64,000 nt of DNA from Zymobacter sp047495495 (GCF_047495495.1 NZ_CP179930.1:2108001-2172000); one strand, 5' to 3'; counted from the stretch's first letter, positions 46,215-55,648 are shown. Notes: generated by a model from the sequence alone, not told the origin. Translations and numbers: made by a program.

Positions 46215-47613
46215 AGGGCAGTACCGTGCTGGGATAAATGGCGGTGGGATAATGGCCGCTGTAGCAGGCCAGACACTGGCCGCACTGCGGCATCGAAGCG
46301 TCGCGACCGATACCGGCCTGCAGCCCTTCGAGCGATAGGAATTCAAGTGAATCGGCACCGATCACGTCACAGATTTCCGCAACGGACAGCGACGAAGCGA
46401 TCAGCTCACCCGATGTCGAGGTGTCGATACCGTAGAAGCAAGGGTGCTTAATCGGCGGCGCGCTGATACGGACGTGCACTTCCTTGGCCCCAGCATCGCG
46501 CAGCAGCTGCACAATATGGCGACAGGTCGTACCACGCACGATGGAGTCGTCGATCATGACAACGCGCTGGCCAGCCACCACACCACGTACGGCAGACAGC
46601 TTCATCTTGACGCCGCGTTCGCGCAACGCTTGGGACGGCTGAATGAAGGTACGTGCGATGTAGCGGTTCTTGATCAACCCTACTTCATAAGGAATGCCGG
46701 ACTGTTCGGCATAGCCGATGGCGGCCGAAATGCTGGAGTCCGGAACCCCGATCGCTACGTCAGCTTCAATGGGAAACTCTTCCGCGAGACGCTTACCGAG
46801 GCGTTTGCGTGCCGCATGGACATTGATTTCTTCAAGGTCGCTGTCCGGGCGAGCAAAGTAGACATACTCCATGCTGCAGATCGCCCGCATGGCCTTGCTG
46901 ATAAAGCGCTGACTGTGGCAGCCCGATTCGTCGATGACCAGCAGTTCGCCCGGTTCGATATCGCGTTCGAACACGGCACCGACGGTATCGAGTGCACAGG
47001 TTTCAGAAGCCACGACCCACGCGTCGCCGAGACGGCCCAGCGACAGTGGGCGCAAACCGTGCGGGTCACGTGCCACAACCAGCTGATGCTCGTCCATGAC
47101 GGCGAAGGAGTAGGCGCCCTTCAGCAGCGGCAGTGCATTGGCCATTTTCTCGGCCAGCGTGCGGCTGCGGCTGCGACGAATCAGGTGCGCCAACACTTCG
47201 GTATCAGAGGTGGACTGGAAGATCGCCCCTTCATCTTCCAGCTGTTCCTTGAGGCGCTCGGCGTTGACTAGGTTACCGTTATGGGCAATGGCCAGACCGC
47301 CGTGATGCGACTGGAACACCAGCGGCTGCACGTTCTGCAGACCGCCGCCACCCGCGGTAGCGTAGCGCACATGCGCTACGCCCAGCGTACCTTTCAGGGA
47401 TTCGAGCTGTTCACGCGTGAAGACATCGTGTACCAGCCCCAACCCTTTGTGGTACTGGAGACGCTTTCCGTCGGAGATGACGATACCGGCCCCTTCCTGA
47501 CCGCGGTGCTGCAGGCTGTGCAGACCGTAGTAGCAGATTTCGGAAGCGCCGGCGTGTCCTGCTACTGCAAAGACACCGCACTCCTCGTTCAGGCCTCGGA
47601 TTTCAGCAAGCAT
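46201..47613 (-). CDS. purF: Glutamine-PRPP amidotransferase, Bacillus-type with propeptide and Fe-S cysteines
   Basis: 470 residues. The N-terminus MLAEIRGLNEECGVF matches the Bacillus subtilis enzyme closely: an 11-residue propeptide precedes the catalytic Cys12. Four cysteines sit where B. subtilis binds a [4Fe-4S] cluster: ICSMEY, HPCFYGID, and CGQC. The E. coli enzyme has neither feature. PRPP site VMIDDSIVRGTT. First committed step of purine synthesis. Start at MLAEI is backed by AAAGGGG eight bases upstream and by the propeptide match. It overlaps purL by 25 bp. Confidence 0.96.
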   Translation of the reverse strand: MLAEIRGLNEECGVFAVAGHAGASEICYYGLHSLQHRGQEGAGIVISDGKRLQYHKGLGLVHDVFTREQLESLKGTLGVAHVRYATAGGGGLQNVQPLVFQSHHGGLAIAHNGNLVNAERLKEQLEDEGAIFQSTSDTEVLAHLIRRSRSRTLAEKMANALPLLKGAYSFAVMDEHQLVVARDPHGLRPLSLGRLGDAWVVASETCALDTVGAVFERDIEPGELLVIDESGCHSQRFISKAMRAICSMEYVYFARPDSDLEEINVHAARKRLGKRLAEEFPIEADVAIGVPDSSISAAIGYAEQSGIPYEVGLIKNRYIARTFIQPSQALRERGVKMKLSAVRGVVAGQRVVMIDDSIVRGTTCRHIVQLLRDAGAKEVHVRISAPPIKHPCFYGIDTSTSGELIASSLSVAEICDVIGADSLEFLSLEGLQAGIGRDASMPQCGQCLACYSGHYPTAIYPSTVLPYEKQ

Positions 47614-49814
47614 TCCAGCGCCCCTTTCCATGTCGTGGAGAGTGTTGCGAGTGGCAGATCAATCAGTGTGCGGCCTTCATCATCCGCAATGGTCAGCGCG
47701 TTCTTGGTCACGACCTGACCCAGCAAATGCGCATCTGGCACGGCCTGTTCGAAGGCCGCTTGCTGTGCCTGCGGCACGGTCACGATGAAGCGCGACTGGC
47801 TTTCGGCGAACAGTGACGCTGCATCACCGCTGACGCGGACATCCGCACCCAGCGATTTCTCCATGGTCATTTCAGCCAGTGCCACAGCCAGACCACCTTC
47901 GGAGATATCGTGCGCGGCACTGATCAGGCCCGCGTGGATAGCGTCGAGCAGCTGCTGCTGGCGACGAGCTTCAACGTCCAGATCCAGTGCCGGAGCACGA
48001 CCGGAGATATCACCCGCCTGCATGTACTGCAACTCACTGCCGCCGAATTCCGGCAGCGTGTCGCCCAGCAGGTAGACACGATCTCCCGCTTCACGGAAGA
48101 ACTGGGTAGTGATGTGGTCAACATCGTCGATCAGACCGACCATGCCAATCACCGGCGTCGGATGGATCGCAACGTCATCGTGCTCGTTGTACAGCGAAAC
48201 GTTACCGCCGATGACCGGCACGTTCAGTGCACGGCAGGCGTCGCTCAGTCCCTTGACCGACTGCTTGAGCTGCCAGAAGATTTCCGGTTTTTCAGGGCTG
48301 CCGTAGTTCAGGCCATCGGTCACACCCAGCGGGCGGGCGCCGCTGCACACTAGGTTGCGTGCGGCTTCGGCAATCGCGATACGGCCACCAACTTCCGGAT
48401 CCAGCTCGATATAGCGCGCGTTACAGTCGGTGGTCATCGCCAATGCTTTGCGGGTACCGCGGACACGAACGACAGCAGCGTCAGAGCCGGGGCGCACGAT
48501 CGTATTGGTCTGCACCATATGATCGAACTGCTCGTAGACCCACGCTTTGCTGGCAATCGACGGACGCGCCAGCAGCTTCAGCAGCGTATCCTGTGCATCG
48601 GTGATGGTCGGCTGCCACGGTGTCATCTGCTGCCATTCAGAAAAACGGGCCGGTTCACGGCTCGGCGGGTGCGCTACCGGTGCTTCATCGGTCAGTGAGG
48701 CAACCGGCAGATCGGCGACACATTCGCCGTGCTGCATCAGACGGAAACGCTGGTTGTCAGTCACAACACCGACATCGACCGCGTCCAGTCCCCACGGTGC
48801 GAAGACCTGACGGATTTCATCTTCACGCCCCTTCTCGACCACCAGCAGCATGCGTTCCTGAGACTCTGACAGCATCAGCTCGTAGGCCGTCATGTTCGGT
48901 TCGCGCTGCGGAACCTTGTCGAGGTCGAGCAGCAGACCGGAACCCGCCTTGCTGGCCATTTCAACCGCTGACGAGGTCAGGCCTGCAGCCCCCATGTCTT
49001 GGATACCGACCAGCGCATCGCACTTGACGACTTCCAGACAGGCTTCCATCAGCAGTTTACCCATAAACGGGTCGCCGACCTGTACCGCAGGGCGCTTAAC
49101 GTCTTCAGCTTCGCTGCTGAATACCTCGGAGGCCATGGTTGCACCGTGAATACCATCACGACCGGTCTTGGCCCCGACGTACATCACGGTGTTGCCAACG
49201 CCTTTCGCCTGGCCTTTCTGGATGTCTTCATGGTTGATCAGGCCCACGCACATGGCGTTGACCAGCGGGTTGCGGGTGTAGCACGGCGCGAACTGGATCT
49301 CGCCGCCCACCGTCGGAACACCGATGCAGTTACCGTAGCCTGCAATCCCGGCCACAACGTGTTCGAACAGATAGCGCGTACGCGCATCGCTCAGTTCACC
49401 GAAGCGCAACGAGTTCAACATCGCAATCGGACGGGCGCCCATGGAAAAAACATCGCGCAGAATACCGCCGACACCGGTGGCCGCCCCTTCGTAGGGCTCC
49501 AGTGCGGACGGGTGGTTGTGACTTTCGATCTTGAAGGCGACCGCCTGACCGTCACCGATATCGACGATCCCGGCCCCTTCACCCGGCCCTTGCAGTACAT
49601 GTTCACCCGTTGTCGGGAACTCTTTCAGCAGCGGACGGGAATGGGTATAGCAGCAGTGCTCGGACCACATCACGGCAAACAGCCCGATCTCGGTCACTGA
49701 TAGCGGGCGGCCGACCATGCCTTCGGCACGTGCATAGAGCTCATCGGACAGCCCCAGTTCGCGCCAGGCCTTGGTTTCCTTGAGCACCACGTTTTGCGGA
49801 TCAGGTTGCGACAT
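47589..49814 (-). CDS. purL: FGAM synthase, short PurL subunit
   Basis: 741 residues, the size of the small PurL that works with separate PurQ and PurS. The gammaproteobacterial single-chain enzyme is about 1300 residues. Motifs WSEHCCYTHSRPLL, KIESHNHPSALEPYEGAATGVGG, GVPTVGGEI and GGNVSLYNE identify it. Converts FGAR, ATP and PurQ-derived ammonia to FGAM. Starts 4 bp after purQ. Confidence 0.97.
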   Translation of the reverse strand: MSQPDPQNVVLKETKAWRELGLSDELYARAEGMVGRPLSVTEIGLFAVMWSEHCCYTHSRPLLKEFPTTGEHVLQGPGEGAGIVDIGDGQAVAFKIESHNHPSALEPYEGAATGVGGILRDVFSMGARPIAMLNSLRFGELSDARTRYLFEHVVAGIAGYGNCIGVPTVGGEIQFAPCYTRNPLVNAMCVGLINHEDIQKGQAKGVGNTVMYVGAKTGRDGIHGATMASEVFSSEAEDVKRPAVQVGDPFMGKLLMEACLEVVKCDALVGIQDMGAAGLTSSAVEMASKAGSGLLLDLDKVPQREPNMTAYELMLSESQERMLLVVEKGREDEIRQVFAPWGLDAVDVGVVTDNQRFRLMQHGECVADLPVASLTDEAPVAHPPSREPARFSEWQQMTPWQPTITDAQDTLLKLLARPSIASKAWVYEQFDHMVQTNTIVRPGSDAAVVRVRGTRKALAMTTDCNARYIELDPEVGGRIAIAEAARNLVCSGARPLGVTDGLNYGSPEKPEIFWQLKQSVKGLSDACRALNVPVIGGNVSLYNEHDDVAIHPTPVIGMVGLIDDVDHITTQFFREAGDRVYLLGDTLPEFGGSELQYMQAGDISGRAPALDLDVEARRQQQLLDAIHAGLISAAHDISEGGLAVALAEMTMEKSLGADVRVSGDAASLFAESQSRFIVTVPQAQQAAFEQAVPDAHLLGQVVTKNALTIADDEGRTLIDLPLATLSTTWKGALECLLKSEA

Positions 49815-49818
49815 GCCT

Positions 49819-50502
49819 TCAGCTCCCCTGGCGTTGCGATGAGGTGATATGACGTTTCAATGAGGTGAACAGGGCCAGTCCATCGACACTGCCCAGCAGC
49901 GCTTCTACTGCGCGCTCAGGGTGAGGCATCATGCCCAGCACGTTGCCACGTTCGTTGATGATACCGGCGATATCGTGACGCGAACCGTTGACGGGCTCGG
50001 CATAGCGGAAAACGACCTGGCCGTTGGCTTCAAGCGCTTCCAGCGTGCCCTCATCACATTCATAGTTACCTTCACCGTGGGCAACAGGCAGGATGATCTG
50101 CTGGCCTTCGGTATAGTCACTGCTGAAGGCCGTACTGGCGTTGGCGACGGTTAGCGCCACATCGCGGCAGACGAAGTTCAGCCCGGCGTTGCGCTTCATG
50201 GCACCCGGTAGCAGGCCCGCTTCCAGCAGCACTTGGAAACCGTTGCAGACCCCAACGACCCAACGGCCTTCGTCAGCGGCTTTCTTCACGGCCTGCATGA
50301 CCGGAGCAAAGCGTGCGATAGCCCCCGCACGCAGATAGTCGCCGTAGGAGAACCCCCCCGGCAGGAAGATCGCATCGAATCCGTCGAGAGACGTTGCAGA
50401 ATACGGGACCATCTCGACCTCGACGTCTAGCCCGTCACGCAGGGCGTAGTACATGTCGCGATCGCAGTTCGACCCGGGGAAGACGATCACTGCGCAGCGC
50501 AT
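49819..50502 (-). CDS. purQ: FGAM synthase glutaminase subunit PurQ
   Basis: 227 residues, class I glutamine amidotransferase. Nucleophile in GVCNGFQVL; His-Glu in MMPHPERAVE; N-terminal VIVFPGSNCDRD. Supplies ammonia to PurL. Overlaps purS by 16 bp. Confidence 0.97.
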   Translation of the reverse strand: MRCAVIVFPGSNCDRDMYYALRDGLDVEVEMVPYSATSLDGFDAIFLPGGFSYGDYLRAGAIARFAPVMQAVKKAADEGRWVVGVCNGFQVLLEAGLLPGAMKRNAGLNFVCRDVALTVANASTAFSSDYTEGQQIILPVAHGEGNYECDEGTLEALEANGQVVFRYAEPVNGSRHDIAGIINERGNVLGMMPHPERAVEALLGSVDGLALFTSLKRHITSSQRQGS

Positions 50503-50762
50503 GGCACCTCCACCTCTTCGAGTTCGATGCGGTATTCTTCGATGACCGTATTGGCCAGCAGAGCGTCACACATCGCCTTGACTCGGGCGGTAGCGTCTTC
50601 CTCGGAAAGAGAGGCATCGTCGAGGAGCAGCTCGATATAGCGACCGATGCGCACTTCCGTTACGTCATTGTGAGACAGTGCATGCAGCGCACTGCAAACG
50701 GCAGCCCCTTGAGGATCGAGAACACCGTTCTTCAGAGTGACGTAGACCTTGGCCTTAAGCAT
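50487..50762 (-). CDS. purS: FGAM synthase subunit PurS
   Basis: 91 residues. AKVYVTLKNGVLDPQG and VTEVRIGRYIEL are the PurS signature. It bridges PurL and PurQ in the multi-subunit enzyme. Its presence confirms the Bacillus-type FGAM synthase. The ATG overlaps the purC stop by 8 bp; open frame upstream belongs to purC's region and is not coding for PurS. Confidence 0.95.
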   Translation of the reverse strand: MLKAKVYVTLKNGVLDPQGAAVCSALHALSHNDVTEVRIGRYIELLLDDASLSEEDATARVKAMCDALLANTVIEEYRIELEEVEVPCAAQ

Positions 50763-51471
50763 GAGCACCTCGCAGACGAGAAAGAATGTTCTGATAACCG
50801 GCTTGAAGATTGCCGAGATCGCGACGGAAAAGATCCTTGTCCAGACGTTCGCCCGTGGCGTGATCCCACAGGCGACAGGTATCAGGAGAGATCTCGTCCG
50901 CCAGTAGCAGAGAACCATCGGCGTCACGGCCGAATTCGACCTTGCCGTCGATAAGATCGACGCCCAGTTCAGCGAACAGCGCCTTCAGGACTTCGTTGAT
51001 GTGCAGTGCCATGGTGCGCAGCTGCTGACACTCTTCACGTGTTGCCACGTCAAGCAGTGCAATATGGTCTTCCGTGACAAGCGGATCATCTAGTGCATCG
51101 TTCTTGTAATAGAACTCGATGATCGGTTCCTTGAGCGGTGTGCCTTCTTCAAGGCCGAGGCGTCGGGCCAAGCTGCCCGCCACCACATTACGCATGACCA
51201 CTTCTAGCGGTACGATCGTGACCGCTTTCACCAGCTGTTCCGTAGCCGAAAGGCGTTTGATGAAGTGGGAAGGAATGCCTCGTTCTTCCAGCACCGTGAA
51301 GATGAGCGAGGTAATCTCATTATTGAGCTCGGCCTTGCCGTCAAGCGAAGCCTTCTTCTTACCGTTGAACGCCGTAGCGTCGTTCTTGTATTCGACCCAC
51401 ATTACCTGTTCGTCTTCGGTGCGGTAGAGTCGCTTCGCTTTACCTTCGTACAGCATTTCCTGCCTAGTCAT
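50755..51471 (-). CDS. purC: SAICAR synthetase
   Basis: 238 residues. MLYEGKAKRLYRTED, KKKASLDGKAELNNEI, VPLEVVMRNVVAGSLARR, DALDDPLVT and FGRDADGSLLLADEISPDTCRLWD are characteristic. Converts CAIR and aspartate to SAICAR. The start is one of two adjacent ATGs (51471 or 51474) behind GGGGAA; family alignment favours 51471. Gap to purK is 53 bp. Confidence 0.96.
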   Translation of the reverse strand: MTRQEMLYEGKAKRLYRTEDEQVMWVEYKNDATAFNGKKKASLDGKAELNNEITSLIFTVLEERGIPSHFIKRLSATEQLVKAVTIVPLEVVMRNVVAGSLARRLGLEEGTPLKEPIIEFYYKNDALDDPLVTEDHIALLDVATREECQQLRTMALHINEVLKALFAELGVDLIDGKVEFGRDADGSLLLADEISPDTCRLWDHATGERLDKDLFRRDLGNLQAGYQNILSRLRGAHA

Positions 51472-51524
51472 CATATTCCCCGTCGCAATGTGCGGTTCAG
51501 GAAGAGTACCGCTGGCCCTCTGGT

Positions 51525-52688
51525 TCACTCTGCTTCAGCAGCAGAAGCGGCCCAGAACTGGTCCAGTCGGCGCATACAGTCAGCAGTCGACGGACCGAGT
51601 GCCGTCAGATGCCCCATCTTGCGTTGACTTACCACCCGCGCTTTACCATAGAGGTGCAGATGGAGTGATTCGAGATGCGTCAGGCGTGCCATCAGCGGTG
51701 CGATGTGTTGCCCCAGAATGTTTTCCATTACAACCGGCGACAGCAGGCGCGTGTCGCCCAGCGGCAGACCGCAGATGGCACGAACGTGCTGCTCAAACTG
51801 CGACGTTTCACAAGCATCGATCGAGAAGTGCCCGGAGTTATGCGGACGCGGTGCCAGCTCGTTGACGTAAAGTGTGCCATCGCGACCAACGAACAGCTCA
51901 ACCGCCAGTGTTCCCACCAGCTTGAGCCCTTCAGCCAACGTCATCGCGATCTGCTGAGCGCGAGCGTCTACGTCCGCGGCAATGCGTGCCGGCACTTGGG
52001 TACGGTGCAGAATGTTCTGGCAGTGCTCATTCTCGGCCGTCGGCAGGCAGCGCGTTTCACCGGTTGTAGAGCGCGCCACGATGACCGATATCTCGCGTTC
52101 GAAGGGAATCCACTGCTCCAACACTAGCGGTGCATGATCCCCCAGCTGCCGCCAAGCATCTTCCAGCTCGGAACGGTGCTTGACCACTACCTGTCCCTTG
52201 CCATCGTACCCCCCCATGCATGTCTTCAGCACAGCGGGGAAACGGATGGATGCCGTGGCCATGTCTAGATCGTCGGCCGACATGATGTTGGCGTAAGGCG
52301 CAACCGGCAGCCCAAGTGCTGTGATGGCTTCTTTTTCCAAGCGACGGTGCTGCGAGATGCGGATCAGATGCGCCCCCTGCGGAAGGCGACCAACGTCGGC
52401 GATGAGCGCCAACGTATCCAAGTCGATATGTTCGAATTCATACGTCACGATATCGCTGCATTCCGCCAGCTGGCGTGCGGCATCGGGATCGTTATAGGGA
52501 GCGGTAATGACGTGATCAGCAATGGCTGCCGTCGGAGCCGTGGGATCGGGGTCAAGCACGGCGATGCGGTACCCCATAGTGCGTGCGGCAGTAGCCATCA
52601 TGGCCCCTAACTGCCCGCCCCCGATGATGCCGATCACGGCACCGGGCACGATCAGCGCTGCCGCTTGAGACGTTGCCTGAGTGCTCAT
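51525..52688 (-). CDS. purK: N5-carboxyaminoimidazole ribonucleotide synthase
   Basis: 387 residues, ATP-grasp. GIIGGGQLGAMMATAA, TYEFEHID, KTCMGGYDGKGQ, VNELAPRPHNSGHFSIDA. Carboxylates AIR at N5. The ATG overlaps the purE stop (ATGA). A short acidic C-terminal tail extends past the conserved core. Confidence 0.96.
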   Translation of the reverse strand: MSTQATSQAAALIVPGAVIGIIGGGQLGAMMATAARTMGYRIAVLDPDPTAPTAAIADHVITAPYNDPDAARQLAECSDIVTYEFEHIDLDTLALIADVGRLPQGAHLIRISQHRRLEKEAITALGLPVAPYANIMSADDLDMATASIRFPAVLKTCMGGYDGKGQVVVKHRSELEDAWRQLGDHAPLVLEQWIPFEREISVIVARSTTGETRCLPTAENEHCQNILHRTQVPARIAADVDARAQQIAMTLAEGLKLVGTLAVELFVGRDGTLYVNELAPRPHNSGHFSIDACETSQFEQHVRAICGLPLGDTRLLSPVVMENILGQHIAPLMARLTHLESLHLHLYGKARVVSQRKMGHLTALGPSTADCMRRLDQFWAASAAEAE

Positions 52689-53173
52689 TTCAGCTCCTCG
52701 CTGCTGGCCTCCGCAGCACGCTCGCTTTCCAGCCGACGTGCTTCGAGCCGTTCGCCCAATGCGTCGTCGTGCAAGGCCAGCATACGTGCAGCCATCAGGG
52801 CGGCATTGGTCGCGCCCGCCTTACCGATCGCCATGGTGGCAACGGGAACGCCGCCGGGCATCTGTACGATCGACAACAGTGAATCCATGCCTTTCAGGTG
52901 GCGAGAGGCAACGGGAACACCGATAACGGGAAGAGAAGTCTTGGCGGCCAGCATGCCCGGCAAATGGGCAGCACCACCAGCACCTGCAATGATGATCTGG
53001 ATGCCGCGTGCAGCGGCTTCTTCAGCGTAGGCGAACATCTGATCGGGCATGCGGTGCGCCGATACTACGCGATGTTCGAAGGAGATCTTCAGTGATTCAA
53101 GCGTGTCGCAGCAGGCATGCATGGTCTCCCAGTCGGAAACACTGCCCATGACCACCCCAACCTGTGGTGACAT
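52685..53173 (-). CDS. purE: N5-CAIR mutase, class I PurE
   Basis: 162 residues. VVMGSVSDWETM, VVSAHRMPDQM, IAGAGGAAHLPGM, VPVASRHLKGMDSLLSIVQMPGGVPVATMAIG. First gene of the pur operon. Two possible ribosome binding sites, AAAGGAG at longer and AGGGA at shorter spacing, precede the ATG. Confidence 0.97.
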   Translation of the reverse strand: MSPQVGVVMGSVSDWETMHACCDTLESLKISFEHRVVSAHRMPDQMFAYAEEAAARGIQIIIAGAGGAAHLPGMLAAKTSLPVIGVPVASRHLKGMDSLLSIVQMPGGVPVATMAIGKAGATNAALMAARMLALHDDALGERLEARRLESERAAEASSEELK

Positions 53174-53369
53174 ATCCCTGTTTCTCCTTTGCTTCCGGAA
53201 GGCCCCGGAATACAGCCAGAAGGGTGGCGCATATCACAGCCGAACGAACGCGATTGTCCGCGAACTTTCTACAGATACACGAATACCCGATGCAATATGT
53301 GCCGAAAGCGCATCTAGTATTACATTAGACAGGGGGCGAGTGGAAGGGGTGCGTTGTAATTATGTGTAC
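53174..53369 (-). promoter_or_regulatory. pur operon leader/promoter region
   Basis: The leader upstream of purE holds several AT-rich segments, including TAATGTAATAC about 130 bp before the start, that could be -10 elements. No E. coli-type PurR box and no purine (G-box) riboswitch could be recognised. The mode of regulation is unknown. Confidence 0.4.
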
Positions 53370-53405
53370 AAGGCGTTTCAAATTTTACAACACCTGAAAC
53401 GCCTT
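53370..53405. other. 10-bp inverted repeat between dinG and the pur operon
   Basis: AAGGCGTTTC (53370-53379) and GAAACGCCTT (53396-53405) are perfect inverted copies around 16 nt, 14 bp past the dinG stop. There is no T-run on the minus strand. It may be the dinG 3' hairpin or an operator for the pur operon. Confidence 0.55.
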
Positions 53406-53418
53406 CATTTCGCTTATA

Positions 53419-55566
53419 TCAACGCGCCAGTTCTCGACGGAAAGGAGGGAGCGCCTCTAGGAGCGCCTGACCGTAGCGCTTCGTCAGCACACGGCGGTCA
53501 AGAATGGTGATGCGCCCATGATCCTGCTCCTTACGGATCAAGCGGCCGCAGGCCTGCACCAAGCGAATCGACGCATCTGGTACGGTAATACGCATGAAGG
53601 GATTACCGCCCTTGGTTTCGATCCACTCTGCCAGTGTAGCTCCGACAGGGTCATCCGGCACGGCAAAAGGCAGTCGCGTGATCACGACATGGGTCAGATA
53701 CTGCCCGGGCAAGTCGATCCCTTCGGCAAAGCTCGCCAGACCGAAGATGATGCTGCCCTTCCCTTTGTCGATGCGTTTGCGGTGTTCCAGTAGCAGCTCA
53801 TGGCGAGCACGCTGCCCCTGCACCAGTAGACGATCTGCTAGCTCCGCATTGCCAGAGGAGCGGATAGCGTCCTCCACAGCCTGCATCTGACGGCGCGCGG
53901 AAAACAGCACCAGCACCGCCTCGTCTTCACCCAGCCCTTTCACGCACTCAATAATGGCTTGCTCGTGAGCATCGCGCTGAGCGGGATCAACGGCAATCGG
54001 CGGTACCGATAGCACTGCACGCGAGTAATCGAAGGGACTGGGCAGCTGCCGATAGCGATAGCGGTTAGCTAATCCGGCACGCTCCTGCAATCGCTCAAAG
54101 CGTCCCAACGCGGTCAGCGTAGCGGAGGTCAGCACCGCCCCGAAGCAGCGCCCCCACAGATGACGCGCCAGCGTTTCGGCCGCGCTAACCGGTGATGCCG
54201 CATAAACCAGCTCACCGTCCGCACCGTTGCTGGTGGATTCCAGCTGAATCCAGCGCGCCTGTGGAGGAGCAGACGTCACATCATCCACGGCAGCGAAGGC
54301 CATCCACAGCCCGTGCGCTTCCAATGCCCGCCCATGCAGCAGCGCCACCAGCGGCAGCCACTCTTCCGCCTGCTCTCGCGGCAACCCGTTCTGCTTATCA
54401 GGATCAAGCGCTTCGCGCAGAATATCCGCGATGCTTTCCAGCGTACGGCACAGCGCAGCGAACGGCGCGCACAGCGCCGCCGCCATCTCACGCAGTGCGT
54501 CAGGAATGCGTCCCTGCTCAAAGCGGTGACGCGGCATATCATTGCGGAAATCGTTCGACGGCTCCGGCAGTAGCTGGCGTCCCATCTGTAGTGCCGTCTG
54601 AAGGTGAGGCTCAATCGCCATCAGCTGTTCGGGCATTGCTTGTAGCAGACGTGCCACCACTGGCTGTACGGCCAAGGCGGTATGCAGATCCGGCAACGAC
54701 TTGCGCAGCTGATTCAACCACCGCATTGCGCCCTGCACCGGCAGTCGCTGATGGAAATGCTCCAGCGCCTTGTCGGGCAGGTGATGCGCCTCATCGAAGA
54801 CGTAGATGCACTCCTTCGGCGGAGGCAGCACCATGCCCCCTCCCAACGCCAGATCAGCCAGCACCAAATCGTGGTTGGCCACGATAATGTCGGCCTCTTC
54901 AACCTTGCGGCGCGCCTTGAAGAAGGCACAGGCAGAGAAATGGCCACAGCGTCGATTGGTGCACTGACGATGATCAGTGGTTAACTGCCGCCAGTGTGCG
55001 TCTTGCACCGCATCGCGCCAGCTGTCGCGGTCGCCCGCCCACTCACCGCTGCCATAGGCCGTAGCCATTTCTGCGGCCAGCTCCCCCACCTCTTCCTGCT
55101 TGTGCGACACGCTCTGTTCAAACAGCGACAGCGTCGGCGACTCCTCGGCACCGTCCATGATCTGTTCGAGGCGCGTCAGACACAGATAGCGCCCTCGCCC
55201 CTTCGCCAGCGCATAGTCAAAGCTCAGGCCGCTCTGCGCCTTCAGCATCGGCAGGTCGTGGTGCAGCACCTGTTCCTGCAGCGCCACCGTGGCCGTCGAA
55301 ACCACCAGCCGCTTGCCGCGTGCCTTGGCGATCGGCAGTGCCGACAGCAGATAGGCCAACGTCTTGCCAGTACCCGTACCGGCTTCCAGCACGCACACAT
55401 GTTCATCACTGCGGCGCTCGCCTTGATCGTCGATCTCGATATTGCCCAGCGTGCGTGCAATTTCGGCGATCATCAGTTTCTGGCCATGGCGAGGCGACAG
55501 CGAGCGTGCCTCCAGCACACGGCGATAGGCTGCCTGGATATCGTTCTTCAGCGCATCGTCGAGCAT
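53419..55566 (-). CDS. dinG: ATP-dependent DNA helicase DinG
   Basis: 715 residues, XPD-like SF2 helicase. Walker A EAGTGTGKT at 61-69, DEAHH near 257. Iron-sulfur cysteines in RYLCLTRL and CTNRRCGHFSAC. C-terminal LVLFSARRQMQAVEDAI, FASFAEGIDLPG and LVQACGRLIR. Unwinds 5' overhang, R-loop and G-quadruplex DNA; SOS-linked in E. coli. No LexA box was seen within the 105 bp to the upstream gene. No strong ribosome binding site. Confidence 0.95.
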   Translation of the reverse strand: MLDDALKNDIQAAYRRVLEARSLSPRHGQKLMIAEIARTLGNIEIDDQGERRSDEHVCVLEAGTGTGKTLAYLLSALPIAKARGKRLVVSTATVALQEQVLHHDLPMLKAQSGLSFDYALAKGRGRYLCLTRLEQIMDGAEESPTLSLFEQSVSHKQEEVGELAAEMATAYGSGEWAGDRDSWRDAVQDAHWRQLTTDHRQCTNRRCGHFSACAFFKARRKVEEADIIVANHDLVLADLALGGGMVLPPPKECIYVFDEAHHLPDKALEHFHQRLPVQGAMRWLNQLRKSLPDLHTALAVQPVVARLLQAMPEQLMAIEPHLQTALQMGRQLLPEPSNDFRNDMPRHRFEQGRIPDALREMAAALCAPFAALCRTLESIADILREALDPDKQNGLPREQAEEWLPLVALLHGRALEAHGLWMAFAAVDDVTSAPPQARWIQLESTSNGADGELVYAASPVSAAETLARHLWGRCFGAVLTSATLTALGRFERLQERAGLANRYRYRQLPSPFDYSRAVLSVPPIAVDPAQRDAHEQAIIECVKGLGEDEAVLVLFSARRQMQAVEDAIRSSGNAELADRLLVQGQRARHELLLEHRKRIDKGKGSIIFGLASFAEGIDLPGQYLTHVVITRLPFAVPDDPVGATLAEWIETKGGNPFMRITVPDASIRLVQACGRLIRKEQDHGRITILDRRVLTKRYGQALLEALPPFRRELAR

Positions 55567-55606
55567 GATCGGGCGGGATGACCTCGTGTGGATTCAGGCG
55601 GGGGAA

Positions 55607-55648
55607 TGTCCTGATGATGCCCACCGGAACGGCAGCATCATCAGGACA
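55607..55648. terminator. Long hairpin between the RNA helicase gene and dinG
   Basis: TGTCCTGATGATGC and GCATCATCAGGACA make a 14-bp perfect stem with a 14-nt loop, 23 bp past the helicase stop. There is no U-tract, so it is either a weak or factor-dependent terminator or an RNA-stabilising hairpin. Confidence 0.55.
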
